From: Candidatus Leptofilum proximum
GTDB lineage: Bacteria; Chloroflexota; Anaerolineae; Promineifilales; Promineifilaceae
Length of the DNA stretch: 64,000 nt
Assembly: GCA_016710325.1 (NCBI GenBank)
Contig: JADJXK010000002.1
Span: forward strand, 4,278,001 to 4,342,000
Direction of reading: 5' to 3'
The notes beneath the pieces were generated by a model. That model ran no database searches, was not told where the DNA came from, and was given only the letters and a program-made list of their open reading frames with translations. The position numbers and the translations under genes were made by a program. Shown here one piece after another: positions 16,380 through 23,607 of the stretch. Each line of letters begins with the position of its first letter. Position 1 is the first letter of the stretch.

Positions 16380-17527
16380 GATAGACTGATCGGTATCATT
16401 ACTCTAGATGTGAGAGTTTCTAACTGCTGAATCAGCGCCTGCCACGAAAAACGGCCGTTCCCCTCCCCCACATTCCTGCTAAACACCTGCTCCATACCGT
16501 GTGCAAAATAACGCTCAATGGCTTCAGCCAAAGCCCTCGGATCCTCTGGTGGGACCACCAGACCAGTACGTCCGTCTTCTACCACTTCCCCCAAGCCTCC
16601 CACATCGGTTGTAATGACCGGTTTGCCGCGACCAAACGCCGTTTGCACCACGGCGCTTTGCGTGGCGCTGCGGTAGGGCAGCACCACTACGTTGGCCCGG
16701 TCGATGCAGGCGGCCAGCAGCTCGTCGGGCACATATTCGTCGATAATGGTCACACAGTTGGTAAGGTCCAGCCGCTGAATTTGCGTCTGGTACGTGGCCA
16801 AGCCACCCTGCCAGAATTCTCCGGCTACCAGTAGGTGCACAGGCTGTTTAACCAGCGTCAGCGCTTCCAGGAGGATATCCAGGCCTTTGTACGGCCGTAC
16901 CAACCCACAAAACAGCAGCAGCGGCCGATCCGTTGGCAGGTCAACCGGTAGTTCTGCAGTCGAGCCATTGCCCAATTCCGCGTACGTAGGCAGCGGCGAC
17001 ACCAAAACACGTGCCTGGGGCAGGTACGCGCGCAAAATGGTTCGATCAGCCTGCGAGTGTACAATAAAGCCATCCCCCTGTCCCAAAACTGTTTTCAGCA
17101 CGCGTGGCAGCAGCCACCGGCTCAATCGCCCTTGTTCATGCGGCCGTACGTTGTGGCAAATAAACAGCAGCTGCGGACGAGGTGCCATTTGCCGGATGCT
17201 GCGTGCCAGACCCCACCAGACCGGGGCAAAGTACGGGTGCCACCACGGAATAATCACCACATCCGGCTGCCAGGCGCGAATCTGGCGCAGCGTTTGCCGC
17301 CAGGTCAGCGGGTTTAACGGATTTAGCCTGTAGTGCGCTTCGGTTTGCAACGGCCGTTCACTCGGATCCTTATCGCTTTTACCAGGGAACAGCCACCCAG
17401 GATACTGCTGCGAGAACGACAGCAGCAGCACTTCGTGCGTTTGCCGCAGGTGCTTCGCCAGCAACGTGGTGTAGTGGGCAATGCCGCCCCGGTAAGGGTA
17501 CGTCGGCCCAATCAAGCAATATCGCAT
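16376..17527 (-). CDS. GT4 glycosyltransferase
   Basis: The start at 17527 gives MRYCLIGPTYPYRGG, the usual GT-B N-terminal strand and glycine loop. An upstream start at 17620 would add 31 residues encoded by the repeat at 17536-17645. C-terminal features are LLFCGLVRPYKGLDILLEAL (about 200) and the donor-site EX7E-like region around VVLPYRSATQSAVVQTAFGRGKP, followed by VITTDVGGLGEVVEDG. At 383 residues the length fits GT4. It heads the minus-strand glycan operon and is divergent from the SDR gene at 17672. Confidence 0.88.
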   Translation of the reverse strand: MRYCLIGPTYPYRGGIAHYTTLLAKHLRQTHEVLLLSFSQQYPGWLFPGKSDKDPSERPLQTEAHYRLNPLNPLTWRQTLRQIRAWQPDVVIIPWWHPYFAPVWWGLARSIRQMAPRPQLLFICHNVRPHEQGRLSRWLLPRVLKTVLGQGDGFIVHSQADRTILRAYLPQARVLVSPLPTYAELGNGSTAELPVDLPTDRPLLLFCGLVRPYKGLDILLEALTLVKQPVHLLVAGEFWQGGLATYQTQIQRLDLTNCVTIIDEYVPDELLAACIDRANVVVLPYRSATQSAVVQTAFGRGKPVITTDVGGLGEVVEDGRTGLVVPPEDPRALAEAIERYFAHGMEQVFSRNVGEGNGRFSWQALIQQLETLTSRVMIPISLS

Positions 17528-17535
17528 GGGGGAAT

Positions 17536-17645
17536 TATAGTGAAAGTGTAAAAGTGGGCGAGTCTGCGAGTAGAAAGTAGCAGGTGGCAGGTGGTATATG
17601 CCTGGACCTACACTTGCCACTTTTCACTTTTTACTTTTCACTTCC
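17536..17645. repeat. Divergent-promoter repeat of AAAGTG / CACTTTT units
   Basis: GTGAAAGTGTAAAAGTG on one side faces CACTTTTCACTTTTTACTTT on the other, with AGGTGGCAGGTGG and CCTACACTTGCCA between. It belongs to the same architecture class as the GTGAAAC hairpins but has a different unit. It fills the gap between the divergent genes, so their promoters must lie in or next to it. Confidence 0.7.
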
Positions 17646-17671
17646 CCCCTCCCCCCGCTACAATTGCCTCC

Positions 17672-18535
17672 ATGATTTTAGTCACCGGCGCCACCGGCTT
17701 CATCGGCCGTTCCCTCATGCCTCGGCTGGAGCAGGCAGGATTTTCCGCCCGGGCTTACCAGGGGCGCATGAATGACCCTATCCGGCTGCGCGCCGAGTTA
17801 GATGGCATCACCACCGTGATCCACCTGGCCGGGTCCGAGGCGCGTGGCCGGGACCGGCTGCTGCACCACGTGGATGTGGACGGCAGCGAACGGCTGGTGG
17901 AAGAAGCGCGCCGCGCGGGTGTGCAGCGCCTCATCTTTGCCAGCCGGTTTGGTGCCGACCCCGCCAGTATGCACGCGCTGCTCCAGACAAAAGGACAGAT
18001 CGAGCGGATGATCCAGCGCAGTGGCATCCCTTACACCATTTTGCGCTCGACCTCGCTGTACGGCCGTAACGACCGTTTCCTTGAATTGATCGTCAGCCTG
18101 GCCATATGGTCCTGGCCCTTTGTCTGGCTGCCCGGCGGTGGCAAAATGGCCCTGCAGCCGCTGTGGGTTGAGGACTTTGCCCGCTGCCTGGTGCTGTCGC
18201 TCAGCCGCCCCGATCTCATCAACAAAACCATCACCGTGGCCGGAGCGGAACGATTGCGTTATGTTAATCTGGTCCAGCTGCTGCTCGACGTGCCTGGTTA
18301 CAGGCGCGCGCCGCTGCCGGTGCCTATGCTGCTGTTACGGCCGTTAAACCGCCTCACGCTCTACTGGTGGTATTGGCCCCCCGTCAGCCGCTACTTCATG
18401 GATCGCTTTTTTGTGCCTGAAGTGACCCCGCACGATACCGTCCTGCGTCAGTTTGGCTTCCAGCCTGCCCGCGTGCGCGATACCATCAGCTACCTGCGCC
18501 GTCCCGGCCTGGCCCTTCGTATTTTCCGACGGTAA
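17672..18535 (+). CDS. NAD(P)-binding atypical SDR (NDUFA9-like)
   Basis: Starting at 17672 gives MILVTGATGFIGRSL, the Rossmann glycine motif directly at the N-terminus. The longer version from 17591 is encoded by the adjacent repeat. The family signature continues with TTVIHLAGSEA, RLIFASRFGADP, KGQIERMIQRSGIPYTILRSTSLYG and a hydrophobic C-terminus. Such atypical SDRs (NDUFA9/YcfA type) bind NAD(P) and often act as chaperones or isomerases rather than classical dehydrogenases; there is no YxxxK catalytic motif. The 287-residue length is normal. Confidence 0.85.
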   Translation: MILVTGATGFIGRSLMPRLEQAGFSARAYQGRMNDPIRLRAELDGITTVIHLAGSEARGRDRLLHHVDVDGSERLVEEARRAGVQRLIFASRFGADPASMHALLQTKGQIERMIQRSGIPYTILRSTSLYGRNDRFLELIVSLAIWSWPFVWLPGGGKMALQPLWVEDFARCLVLSLSRPDLINKTITVAGAERLRYVNLVQLLLDVPGYRRAPLPVPMLLLRPLNRLTLYWWYWPPVSRYFMDRFFVPEVTPHDTVLRQFGFQPARVRDTISYLRRPGLALRIFRR

Positions 18536-18584
18536 GCGTTTGCCCTGCGTTCAAACGCGACGCCAAAATCGGCACCGACCCCAT

Positions 18585-18731
18585 CTACAGTCGCCCTTCG
18601 ATCAACGCCACCGCTTTTCCAATCCCATCTTCCGCACGAATTTTCTGGCCAACTTCTGCTGCTTTTTGCCGCATGGTTTGGTTGGAAACGGCCGTGTCCA
18701 CCGCGTCGGCTAGTGTTCCGCCAAACAAATA
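18585..18731 (-). pseudogene. C-terminal remnant of a UGT-type (GT1) glycosyltransferase
   Basis: On the minus strand one frame reads about 48 residues ending in TAG at 18585-18587. It contains GTLADAVDTAVSN, MRQKAAEVGQKIRAEDG and GKAVALIE. This pattern is the C-terminal helix of MGT/UGT-like macrolide and sterol glycosyltransferases. No upstream part of such a gene is present; the sequence before it turns into promoter DNA for the TetR gene. It is a truncated relic too short to function. Confidence 0.7.
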
Positions 18732-18778
18732 ATGACGGATATAACTTCAAAGCGGAACACTTAAAACGCATAATTTTT

Positions 18779-18800
18779 TCCTTTGCGCCTTTGCGTGACA
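18779..18800. repeat. CCTTTGCG tandem repeat element
   Basis: CCTTTGCGCCTTTGCGTGA is a short tandem of the CTTTGCG unit, a common dispersed intergenic sequence. It lies just upstream of the tetR promoter. Confidence 0.5.
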
Positions 18801-18807
18801 TTCAATC

Positions 18808-18836
18808 TTGACAGATTTTCGGAAATCGTTTATATT
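18808..18836 (+). promoter_or_regulatory. Sigma70-type promoter of the TetR-SRPBCC operon
   Basis: TTGACA at 18808-18813, a 17-base spacer, then TATATT at 18831-18836: a near-consensus -35/-10 pair. Transcription would start near 18843, inside the palindrome that follows. Confidence 0.75.
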
Positions 18837-18856
18837 TTGATTGAACGTTTGATCAA
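18837..18856 (+). promoter_or_regulatory. Candidate TetR operator palindrome
   Basis: TTGATTGAACGTTTGATCAA is a 20-base inverted repeat with 16 of 20 positions symmetric about AACGTT. It overlaps the predicted start of transcription and ends just before the ribosome site of the TetR gene. The placement fits autorepression by that regulator. Binding is inferred, not shown. Confidence 0.6.
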
Positions 18857-18867
18857 TGGAAAGAATT

Positions 18868-19452
18868 ATGCCGAGAACGACTGCACAAAACGAACAAATC
18901 CGAGCCGAGACCCGGGCGACCATTGTAGAAAGCGCCATGCGGCTGTTTGCCCAGAAAGGGTACGCCACGACCACCACGCGCAGCATCGCCACTGAGGCAG
19001 GGCTGTCTGTGGGGTTGATGTATCACTATTTCGACAGCAAGGAGCGTTTGCTCTACGCCGTGTTTGATTTTGTGATGGCGCGGATTGATGAGGTGATTAC
19101 GGCCGTTCTCCTCACCCATCCCCCCGGTGAACGGCTGCCCCACCTGCTGCACGCGATTTTTGATCTGCTGACCAGCCAGCACGAGTTCTGGGGATTGCTT
19201 TATTCCCTACGCACGCAGCCGGCGATTTCGGTCGTTTTGGGTGATGATTTCCGGCAGCGTACGGCCGCTTTACGCGGTTGTTTTATGGATGAACTGGTCC
19301 ACGCGGGTAAGGAAAATCCCCAACTAGAAGCGTACTACCTGTACAGCGTGGTCGAGGGCGCTATCCAGCAGTATTTGTTGGACCCGGCCAACTATCCGAT
19401 GGCCGAGATTGTAGAAAAAATGATTGCTCAATTTGGAGGTAAACAAACATGA
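18868..19452 (+). CDS. TetR/AcrR family transcriptional repressor
   Basis: The N-terminal helix-turn-helix domain (about 12-58) reads TRATIVESAMRLFAQKGY, TTTRSIATEAGLSVGLMYHYFDSKERLL. The C-terminal part (about 60-194) is the variable ligand-binding helical domain. I prefer the ATG at 18868, which has GGAAAG upstream, to the ATG at 18856, which lies in the palindrome. It overlaps the following SRPBCC gene by 4 bases. It probably represses its own operon through the palindrome at 18837-18856; the inducing ligand is unknown. Confidence 0.9.
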   Translation: MPRTTAQNEQIRAETRATIVESAMRLFAQKGYATTTTRSIATEAGLSVGLMYHYFDSKERLLYAVFDFVMARIDEVITAVLLTHPPGERLPHLLHAIFDLLTSQHEFWGLLYSLRTQPAISVVLGDDFRQRTAALRGCFMDELVHAGKENPQLEAYYLYSVVEGAIQQYLLDPANYPMAEIVEKMIAQFGGKQT

Positions 19453-19922
19453 ACCAATATGAAGTATCCGTATCGCGTCGGATCGACGCACCGCCAGCGG
19501 CCGTTTATGGCGTATTTGCCGATTATCATCAGGGGCATGCGGCCGTTTTGCCCAAACCCTATTTCACCAGCATGACGGTCGAAAAGGGCGGCACCGGCGC
19601 TGGCACCGAAATCACCGTCAACATGGCGGTGATGGGCGCCAAAGTGACTTACCATATGGTGGTCACCGAACCGGAACCGGGCCGCGTGCTGCAAGAAGAG
19701 GACAAAGCGGCCGGGGTAATCACCACCTTTACCATCGACCCGGTGAACAACGGGCAGGCGTCTTACGTCACCCTCTACACCCGCGCCCGCACGGCGCCCG
19801 GTCTGCGCGGCTTCATCGAAAAGCTCATTACGCCGCCCATCTCCCGCAAGATCTACAACGAAGAGCTGGACTTGCTGGCCGCCTACGTGAAAACGGCGCC
19901 AGTTCTGGCCAGTGCGGAGTAG
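19449..19922 (+). CDS. SRPBCC (START/Bet v1-like) ligand-binding protein
   Basis: The 157-residue protein starts with VSRRIDAPPAAVYGVFADY and continues with GTGAGTEITVNMAVMGAKVTYHM, EPGRVLQEED and VTLYTRA. It ends in an amphipathic C-terminal helix. This is the helix-grip fold of the polyketide cyclase/dehydrase SRPBCC family, which encloses hydrophobic ligands. Coupled translation with the TetR gene suggests it is the regulated output. No catalytic residues can be assigned. Confidence 0.82.
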   Translation: MNQYEVSVSRRIDAPPAAVYGVFADYHQGHAAVLPKPYFTSMTVEKGGTGAGTEITVNMAVMGAKVTYHMVVTEPEPGRVLQEEDKAAGVITTFTIDPVNNGQASYVTLYTRARTAPGLRGFIEKLITPPISRKIYNEELDLLAAYVKTAPVLASAE

Positions 19923-19929
19923 GGAATGG

Positions 19930-20006
19930 CAGGTGAAAAGTGAAAAGTAAAAAGTGAGCCACTTATCACTTTTTACTCTTCACTCCTCTTTATTCGCTTT
20001 TCACCT
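19930..20006. repeat. Inverted repeat of AAAAGTG units
   Basis: AGGTGAAAAGTGAAAAGT faces ACTTTTTAC and CTTTTCACCT. It belongs to the same family as 17536-17645. It follows the SRPBCC stop codon by 8 bases and may serve as its terminator. The remaining DNA up to 20249 contains an ACGGCCGT palindrome near 20070 and the repeat described next. Confidence 0.75.
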
Positions 20007-20089
20007 CAAAACCGCAACACCACGCTAAAAAATCACCCATAGCCCACATTTTTGTATGGATGGTACGGTAACGGCCGTTCGATTTGAGA

Positions 20090-20168
20090 TCGATCCAAAG
20101 ACCAGTTGCCTCCTCCCGCTGCTGCCGCTACACTCGCTCCTGCAACTGGCAACCAGCCACTAGCAAAC
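20090..20168 (+). repeat. CCAGTTGCC...CAACTGGCAACCAGCC leader repeat, copy 1
   Basis: The segment contains ATCGATCCAAAG, CCAGTTGCC, GCTACACTC, and then CAACTGGCAACCAGCCACTA. CCAGTTG and CAACTGG can pair. A second copy with the same blocks and spacing is at 21443-21513, and the last block recurs at 22401-22427. All three precede a gene start by 10-120 bases. Confidence 0.75.
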
Positions 20169-20249
20169 TTGCAAACGATGCACAACGGCCGTATCCCGGA
20201 ATGGTGGCACGGTCGGAGACCGACCACAGCGTTAGTTTGGGGTAACAGC

Positions 20250-21164
20250 ATGGTTGAAGAAAAATTACGGAATGCCGATAACTTGCTCAGAAACGCGGGG
20301 GGCAACAAACAGCAGTACGGTTTTGCCCTGGTCGCTTACCACGGTGCCATTGAAGATTTTTTCCGTCAAGAACTGGCTGCAGAAATTGCCCGGCTGGAAG
20401 AGGGTTTAAACGGTAGAAGATCGGGATGGGGTGATCTGATCAGGCTTTGGGAGGCGAAACGTCATCTTGCTTATGAAGACAAAAAGAGAATCCAAAACCA
20501 AAATGCCAGGCGTCAGATTATTGGCCACGGGGCTTATCTTGAGGTAGAGCAAGCGGAAGCCGAAGCTTACGGCGATTTTGTAAAGTACTTCATTAAACAA
20601 AATAGTTCGTCGCGTCACTCGTATACGATTCCACCTGCTCCCAAACCAGAACCTGCCCGGCCAACGGCCGTTGTCTTACCCCAACCCGTCTCAACCAAAG
20701 GCGGTTCATGTGTAAAACGGCTGGCGACTCTGGTTGTCGGTTTTGTCCTTGTTATCATAGTCTACATCTGGACGAGCCGTTCCCTGCTGAACAATACGAT
20801 AATGCGCGATGGCAGAGCGTTGCTGGAAGTTTTTCAGGAAGAAATGGATGATGCTGAACCTGCTGACGCAGTTGAACTCTTTTCTGAAAATGACAGCAAT
20901 AAAAACGACCCTGACCAGACAGCGCCTACTCTTCCAGCCACTAAGAGAAGCGGTGAAGATGAGGTAACCAGAATTCGAGTGTCGGGGAGTTCAAATGTGA
21001 GGTCTGGACCGGGCACCGACTTCGACATTGTAGGAACTGCCTACGACGCTGAAGAATTTGAAGTCATTGAGACAGACGAAAATGGCAACTGGTACAAAAT
21101 AGAACTTGAAAACGGTGCAGAAGGCTGGTTAGGCTCTTCTCGTGCAGTTAAGATTTCACCATAA
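20250..21164 (+). CDS. Membrane protein with C-terminal SH3b domain
   Basis: Starting at 20250 (GGGGTAACAGC upstream) gives 304 residues. The N-terminal 130 residues are a charged helical domain (VEEKLRNADNLLRNAG, YHGAIEDFFRQELAAEIARL). A Pro-rich linker follows, then a membrane helix near residues 163-183 (LATLVVGFVLVIIVYIW). An acidic stretch precedes a C-terminal SH3b domain (VSGSSNVRSGPGTDFDIVG ... WYKIELENGAEGWLG). The N-terminal domain is probably cytoplasmic and the SH3b domain outside. The function is unknown. Confidence 0.75.
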   Translation: MVEEKLRNADNLLRNAGGNKQQYGFALVAYHGAIEDFFRQELAAEIARLEEGLNGRRSGWGDLIRLWEAKRHLAYEDKKRIQNQNARRQIIGHGAYLEVEQAEAEAYGDFVKYFIKQNSSSRHSYTIPPAPKPEPARPTAVVLPQPVSTKGGSCVKRLATLVVGFVLVIIVYIWTSRSLLNNTIMRDGRALLEVFQEEMDDAEPADAVELFSENDSNKNDPDQTAPTLPATKRSGEDEVTRIRVSGSSNVRSGPGTDFDIVGTAYDAEEFEVIETDENGNWYKIELENGAEGWLGSSRAVKISP

Positions 21165-21442
21165 AACAGCCATTTTTTAGTCTACAACACCCACCGCACG
21201 CTTTGATCGACACATGTATTGAGCTAAAGGTCTTGATGCACGGTTAAAACGGCCGTTTCCCCACAAAAAACACGCCATCTCTAGCCAGACCATAATCTTT
21301 TTCTCCACCAACACAGCGAGTTAGGCTCAATTTCGGTCTGTTTTTTGCTAAAATGGCCGTGTTTTTTGCCTGTTTCAATACAATTGGTGAGCCAACAGGT
21401 CGTAAACACGCTTCTTTTGCCAGGCTTGGTGAGCCGACGGTA

Positions 21443-21513
21443 TCGATCCAAAGGCCAGTTGCCGCCTCTTACCCACCAAGCTACACTCACTCCCACAACT
21501 GGCAACCAGCCAC
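21443..21513 (+). repeat. CCAGTTGCC...CAACTGGCAACCAGCC leader repeat, copy 2
   Basis: It carries the same ordered blocks as 20090-20168 (ATCGATCCAAAG, CCAGTTGCC, GCTACACTC, CAACTGGCAACCAGCCAC) with substitutions between them. It ends 28 bases before the start codon at 21542. The rest of 21165-21442 shows one palindrome near 21250 and no gene. Confidence 0.75.
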
Positions 21514-21541
21514 CACGCGAGGCATTCGCCAGCATACGACC

Positions 21542-22288
21542 ATGTTAGCTGAGGAATTACTGACTTACCTTTTTGATGGGCAGCCACACCTGTTGGCGCC
21601 GCCGATGGCCGCGTGGCTGGCTTCATCGCGGCGGTTTACCACTTTTGTCACGACCTACCGGAGCAAAATCCGCAAAAAGCTGCGCACACGGCCGGATCCG
21701 GCCAGCCTGCTCGATTTGCAGCTTGAACTGGAGACCGCTTATCTGCTGCTGGGCCAACGGCCGTTAAACCTGGCGTATGAACCACAGTGTGAACAGCCGC
21801 GCTGCCCTGATTTTGCCGTCACCTTTACCACCAGCCTGACTTTTATGTTGGAAGTCACCCGCCTGCAAGCCGAGCAAAAGAACACCCTGGCAGCATCTGC
21901 GCCCAATACCGTTCCCGAAGGGCAGTTTGTCGATTTGCGTCTGGCTGATACGATTTGCAGTAAACTCGGCCAGTTACGGCCGCACTACAGCAATGTGCTG
22001 CTGATTGGCCTGGAGACTTTTGGCCTGACGCACGATGACCTCCGGGCCACGATGCTGCACTTACAACAACGTGGCGAACAAAGCGATGAGGCTTTCTTGC
22101 GGCGGTACCAACTGCGCAGTCGGGCTGAATTCTTTCGCGCCTACCGGCGGTTAAGTGAAGTTCTGGTCCGTGGGCCAGATATAGAAACGGCCGAATCACT
22201 AACCGTTTGGGTTAATCCGCAGGCGAAACATGCCTTAACCAGCAAAGTGCGCACGGCGCTTTATCGCAGCCACGCGGGAAAAACTTAG
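21542..22288 (+). CDS. Uncharacterised protein, possible PD-(D/E)xK-like fold
   Basis: The 248-residue protein begins at the ATG at 21542. In-frame sequence upstream is the leader repeat and unlikely to be translated. The middle section reads CPDFAVTF followed about ten residues later by LEVTRL. That spacing resembles the P-D...E-x-K core of restriction-like nucleases, with Thr replacing the catalytic Lys. N- and C-terminal parts are helical and basic. No partner methyltransferase is nearby. The assignment rests on the motif alone; it may be an inactive or divergent member. Confidence 0.45.
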   Translation: MLAEELLTYLFDGQPHLLAPPMAAWLASSRRFTTFVTTYRSKIRKKLRTRPDPASLLDLQLELETAYLLLGQRPLNLAYEPQCEQPRCPDFAVTFTTSLTFMLEVTRLQAEQKNTLAASAPNTVPEGQFVDLRLADTICSKLGQLRPHYSNVLLIGLETFGLTHDDLRATMLHLQQRGEQSDEAFLRRYQLRSRAEFFRAYRRLSEVLVRGPDIETAESLTVWVNPQAKHALTSKVRTALYRSHAGKT

Positions 22289-22296
22289 TATATTCG

Positions 22297-22365
22297 CCAC
22301 AGAGTTCACAGAGAGCTTAGAGGCGAAGGTTCATTTCTCATATTTCTCTTTTTCCTCTGTGGCTT
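22297..22365. repeat. Intergenic CACAGAG / CCTCTGTGG repeat
   Basis: GCCACAGAGTTCACAGAGAG is followed by TTTTTCCTCTGTGGC, an inverted repeat similar in wording to 1-66. It lies just after the stop codon at 22288 and could terminate transcription. Confidence 0.55.
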
Positions 22366-22400
22366 TTTCGGATAGATTTTTAAATGAAGCTTTCAGACCC

Positions 22401-22427
22401 TAAACTGGCAAACCAGCCACTAATAAA
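22401..22427 (+). repeat. AACTGGCAAACCAGCCACTA leader repeat, partial copy
   Basis: This copy of the last block of the 20090 and 21443 repeats ends 9 bases before the start codon at 22437. Confidence 0.55.
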
Positions 22428-22436
22428 CGACTGACT

Positions 22437-23375
22437 ATGAAAAACGGCCGTTACGTACACCTCTTTTTCCTCGATGGCGTGGGACTGGGCGGGGATGATC
22501 CCGCCGTGAATCCCTTTGTCACTGCCCACCTGCCGCACCTCACCGGGCTGCTCGGCGCTGGCTGGTACCTCAGCCGCGAACCGATCGTCAACGGGCGGGC
22601 CAGCCTGGTACCCACCGACGCCAATCTGGGCCTGCCCAACAAGCCGCAGAGCGCCACCGGCCAGGCGACGATTCTCACCGGCCGCAACGTGCCGCAGCTG
22701 GTGGGCGAGCATTACGGCCCCAAGCCCAACCCGGCCGTGCAGGCGGTCATTGCCCAGGGCACACTCTTCCGTGAAGTGGTCCAGGCGGGCGGGCAGGCGG
22801 CACTGATCACGCCGTACCCGCAGGGCTACTTCGACGCCGTAGCGCGGGGCAAGCGGCTGCTGTCGGCCGTGCCGCTGGCGGCCACCGAGGCGGGACTGGC
22901 CCTCATGAATGCCGATGATTTAAGAAACGGCCGTGCCGTCAGCCCTGGCTTTACCGGGCAGGCATGGCGCGAACACCTGGGTTACACCGACATCCCCTTG
23001 CTCACCCTGGCTGAAGCGGGCCAGCAAATTGCCCACGTGGCCCGGCACTACCAGTTCAGCTTCTTTGAGCATTGGCCCAGCGACCAGGTGGGGCACCGCG
23101 GTACGCTGGCCGAAGCCGTGGCCCACCTGGAAGCCATCGACGAGGTGCTGGGCGGGCTGCTGGCCGCCTGGGATGATGAGAACGGCCTCTTTATCCTCAC
23201 CAGCGACCACGGCAACATCGAGGAGAAAAACCAGCGGCAGCACACGCGCAACCCGGTGCCCACGCTGTTGGTCGGGCCGGGCCATGCGGAGCTGGCCAGC
23301 CAAATCTACGATTTACGCGACATTGCCAAAATTACCCGCACCTTTTTGGGTTTACCCGCCCGCGACTTTTCGTAA
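22437..23375 (+). CDS. Alkaline-phosphatase-superfamily metalloenzyme
   Basis: The 312-residue protein has FFLDGVGLGGDDP at the N-terminus (first metal Asp). A TGQATILTGRN segment carries the nucleophile-type Ser/Thr region. C-terminal metal motifs are HWPSDQVGHRG and TSDHGNIE followed by HTRNPVPTLLVG. This pattern matches the 'metalloenzyme' family shared by phosphopentomutase and cofactor-independent phosphoglycerate mutase. It is shorter than either, so it probably is a phosphohydrolase or mutase of unknown substrate. It has no obvious operon partners. Confidence 0.75.
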   Translation: MKNGRYVHLFFLDGVGLGGDDPAVNPFVTAHLPHLTGLLGAGWYLSREPIVNGRASLVPTDANLGLPNKPQSATGQATILTGRNVPQLVGEHYGPKPNPAVQAVIAQGTLFREVVQAGGQAALITPYPQGYFDAVARGKRLLSAVPLAATEAGLALMNADDLRNGRAVSPGFTGQAWREHLGYTDIPLLTLAEAGQQIAHVARHYQFSFFEHWPSDQVGHRGTLAEAVAHLEAIDEVLGGLLAAWDDENGLFILTSDHGNIEEKNQRQHTRNPVPTLLVGPGHAELASQIYDLRDIAKITRTFLGLPARDFS

Positions 23376-23414
23376 GTGTAATTATAATTCGCAGCGGATA
23401 AGGTAGTGCGATTT

Positions 23415-23457
23415 TGTGTAGGGTCAAGACACGCCGACACGCCTTGGCCCTACACAA
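23415..23457 (+). repeat. GTGTAGGG...CCCTACAC hairpin
   Basis: TGTGTAGGG(T)CAAG pairs with CTTGG(C)CCTACACA around a short ACACGCCGACACGC loop. It lies 40 bases past the stop codon at 23375 and is a plausible terminator or dispersed repeat. Confidence 0.6.
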
Positions 23458-23489
23458 TTAGAACTGTTCCTTTATACTATTCTGCCCTT

Positions 23490-23524
23490 GTCATTCCCCG
23501 CGCAGGCGGGGGCAGGCATGACAA
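23490..23524. repeat. TCATTCCCCGCGCAGGCGGGG-type hairpin
   Basis: CCCCGC and GCGGGG flank a short loop. It is a related member of the dispersed repeat seen at 7359-7430 and 26871-26895. Confidence 0.65.
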
Positions 23525-23607
23525 TCGTGTGTCATTGTTAATTGGCAACAACTCTATTACTCAATTACTGGGCATTGTCCCCAGTTCATGACAACAAGGA
23601 TTTCCTA

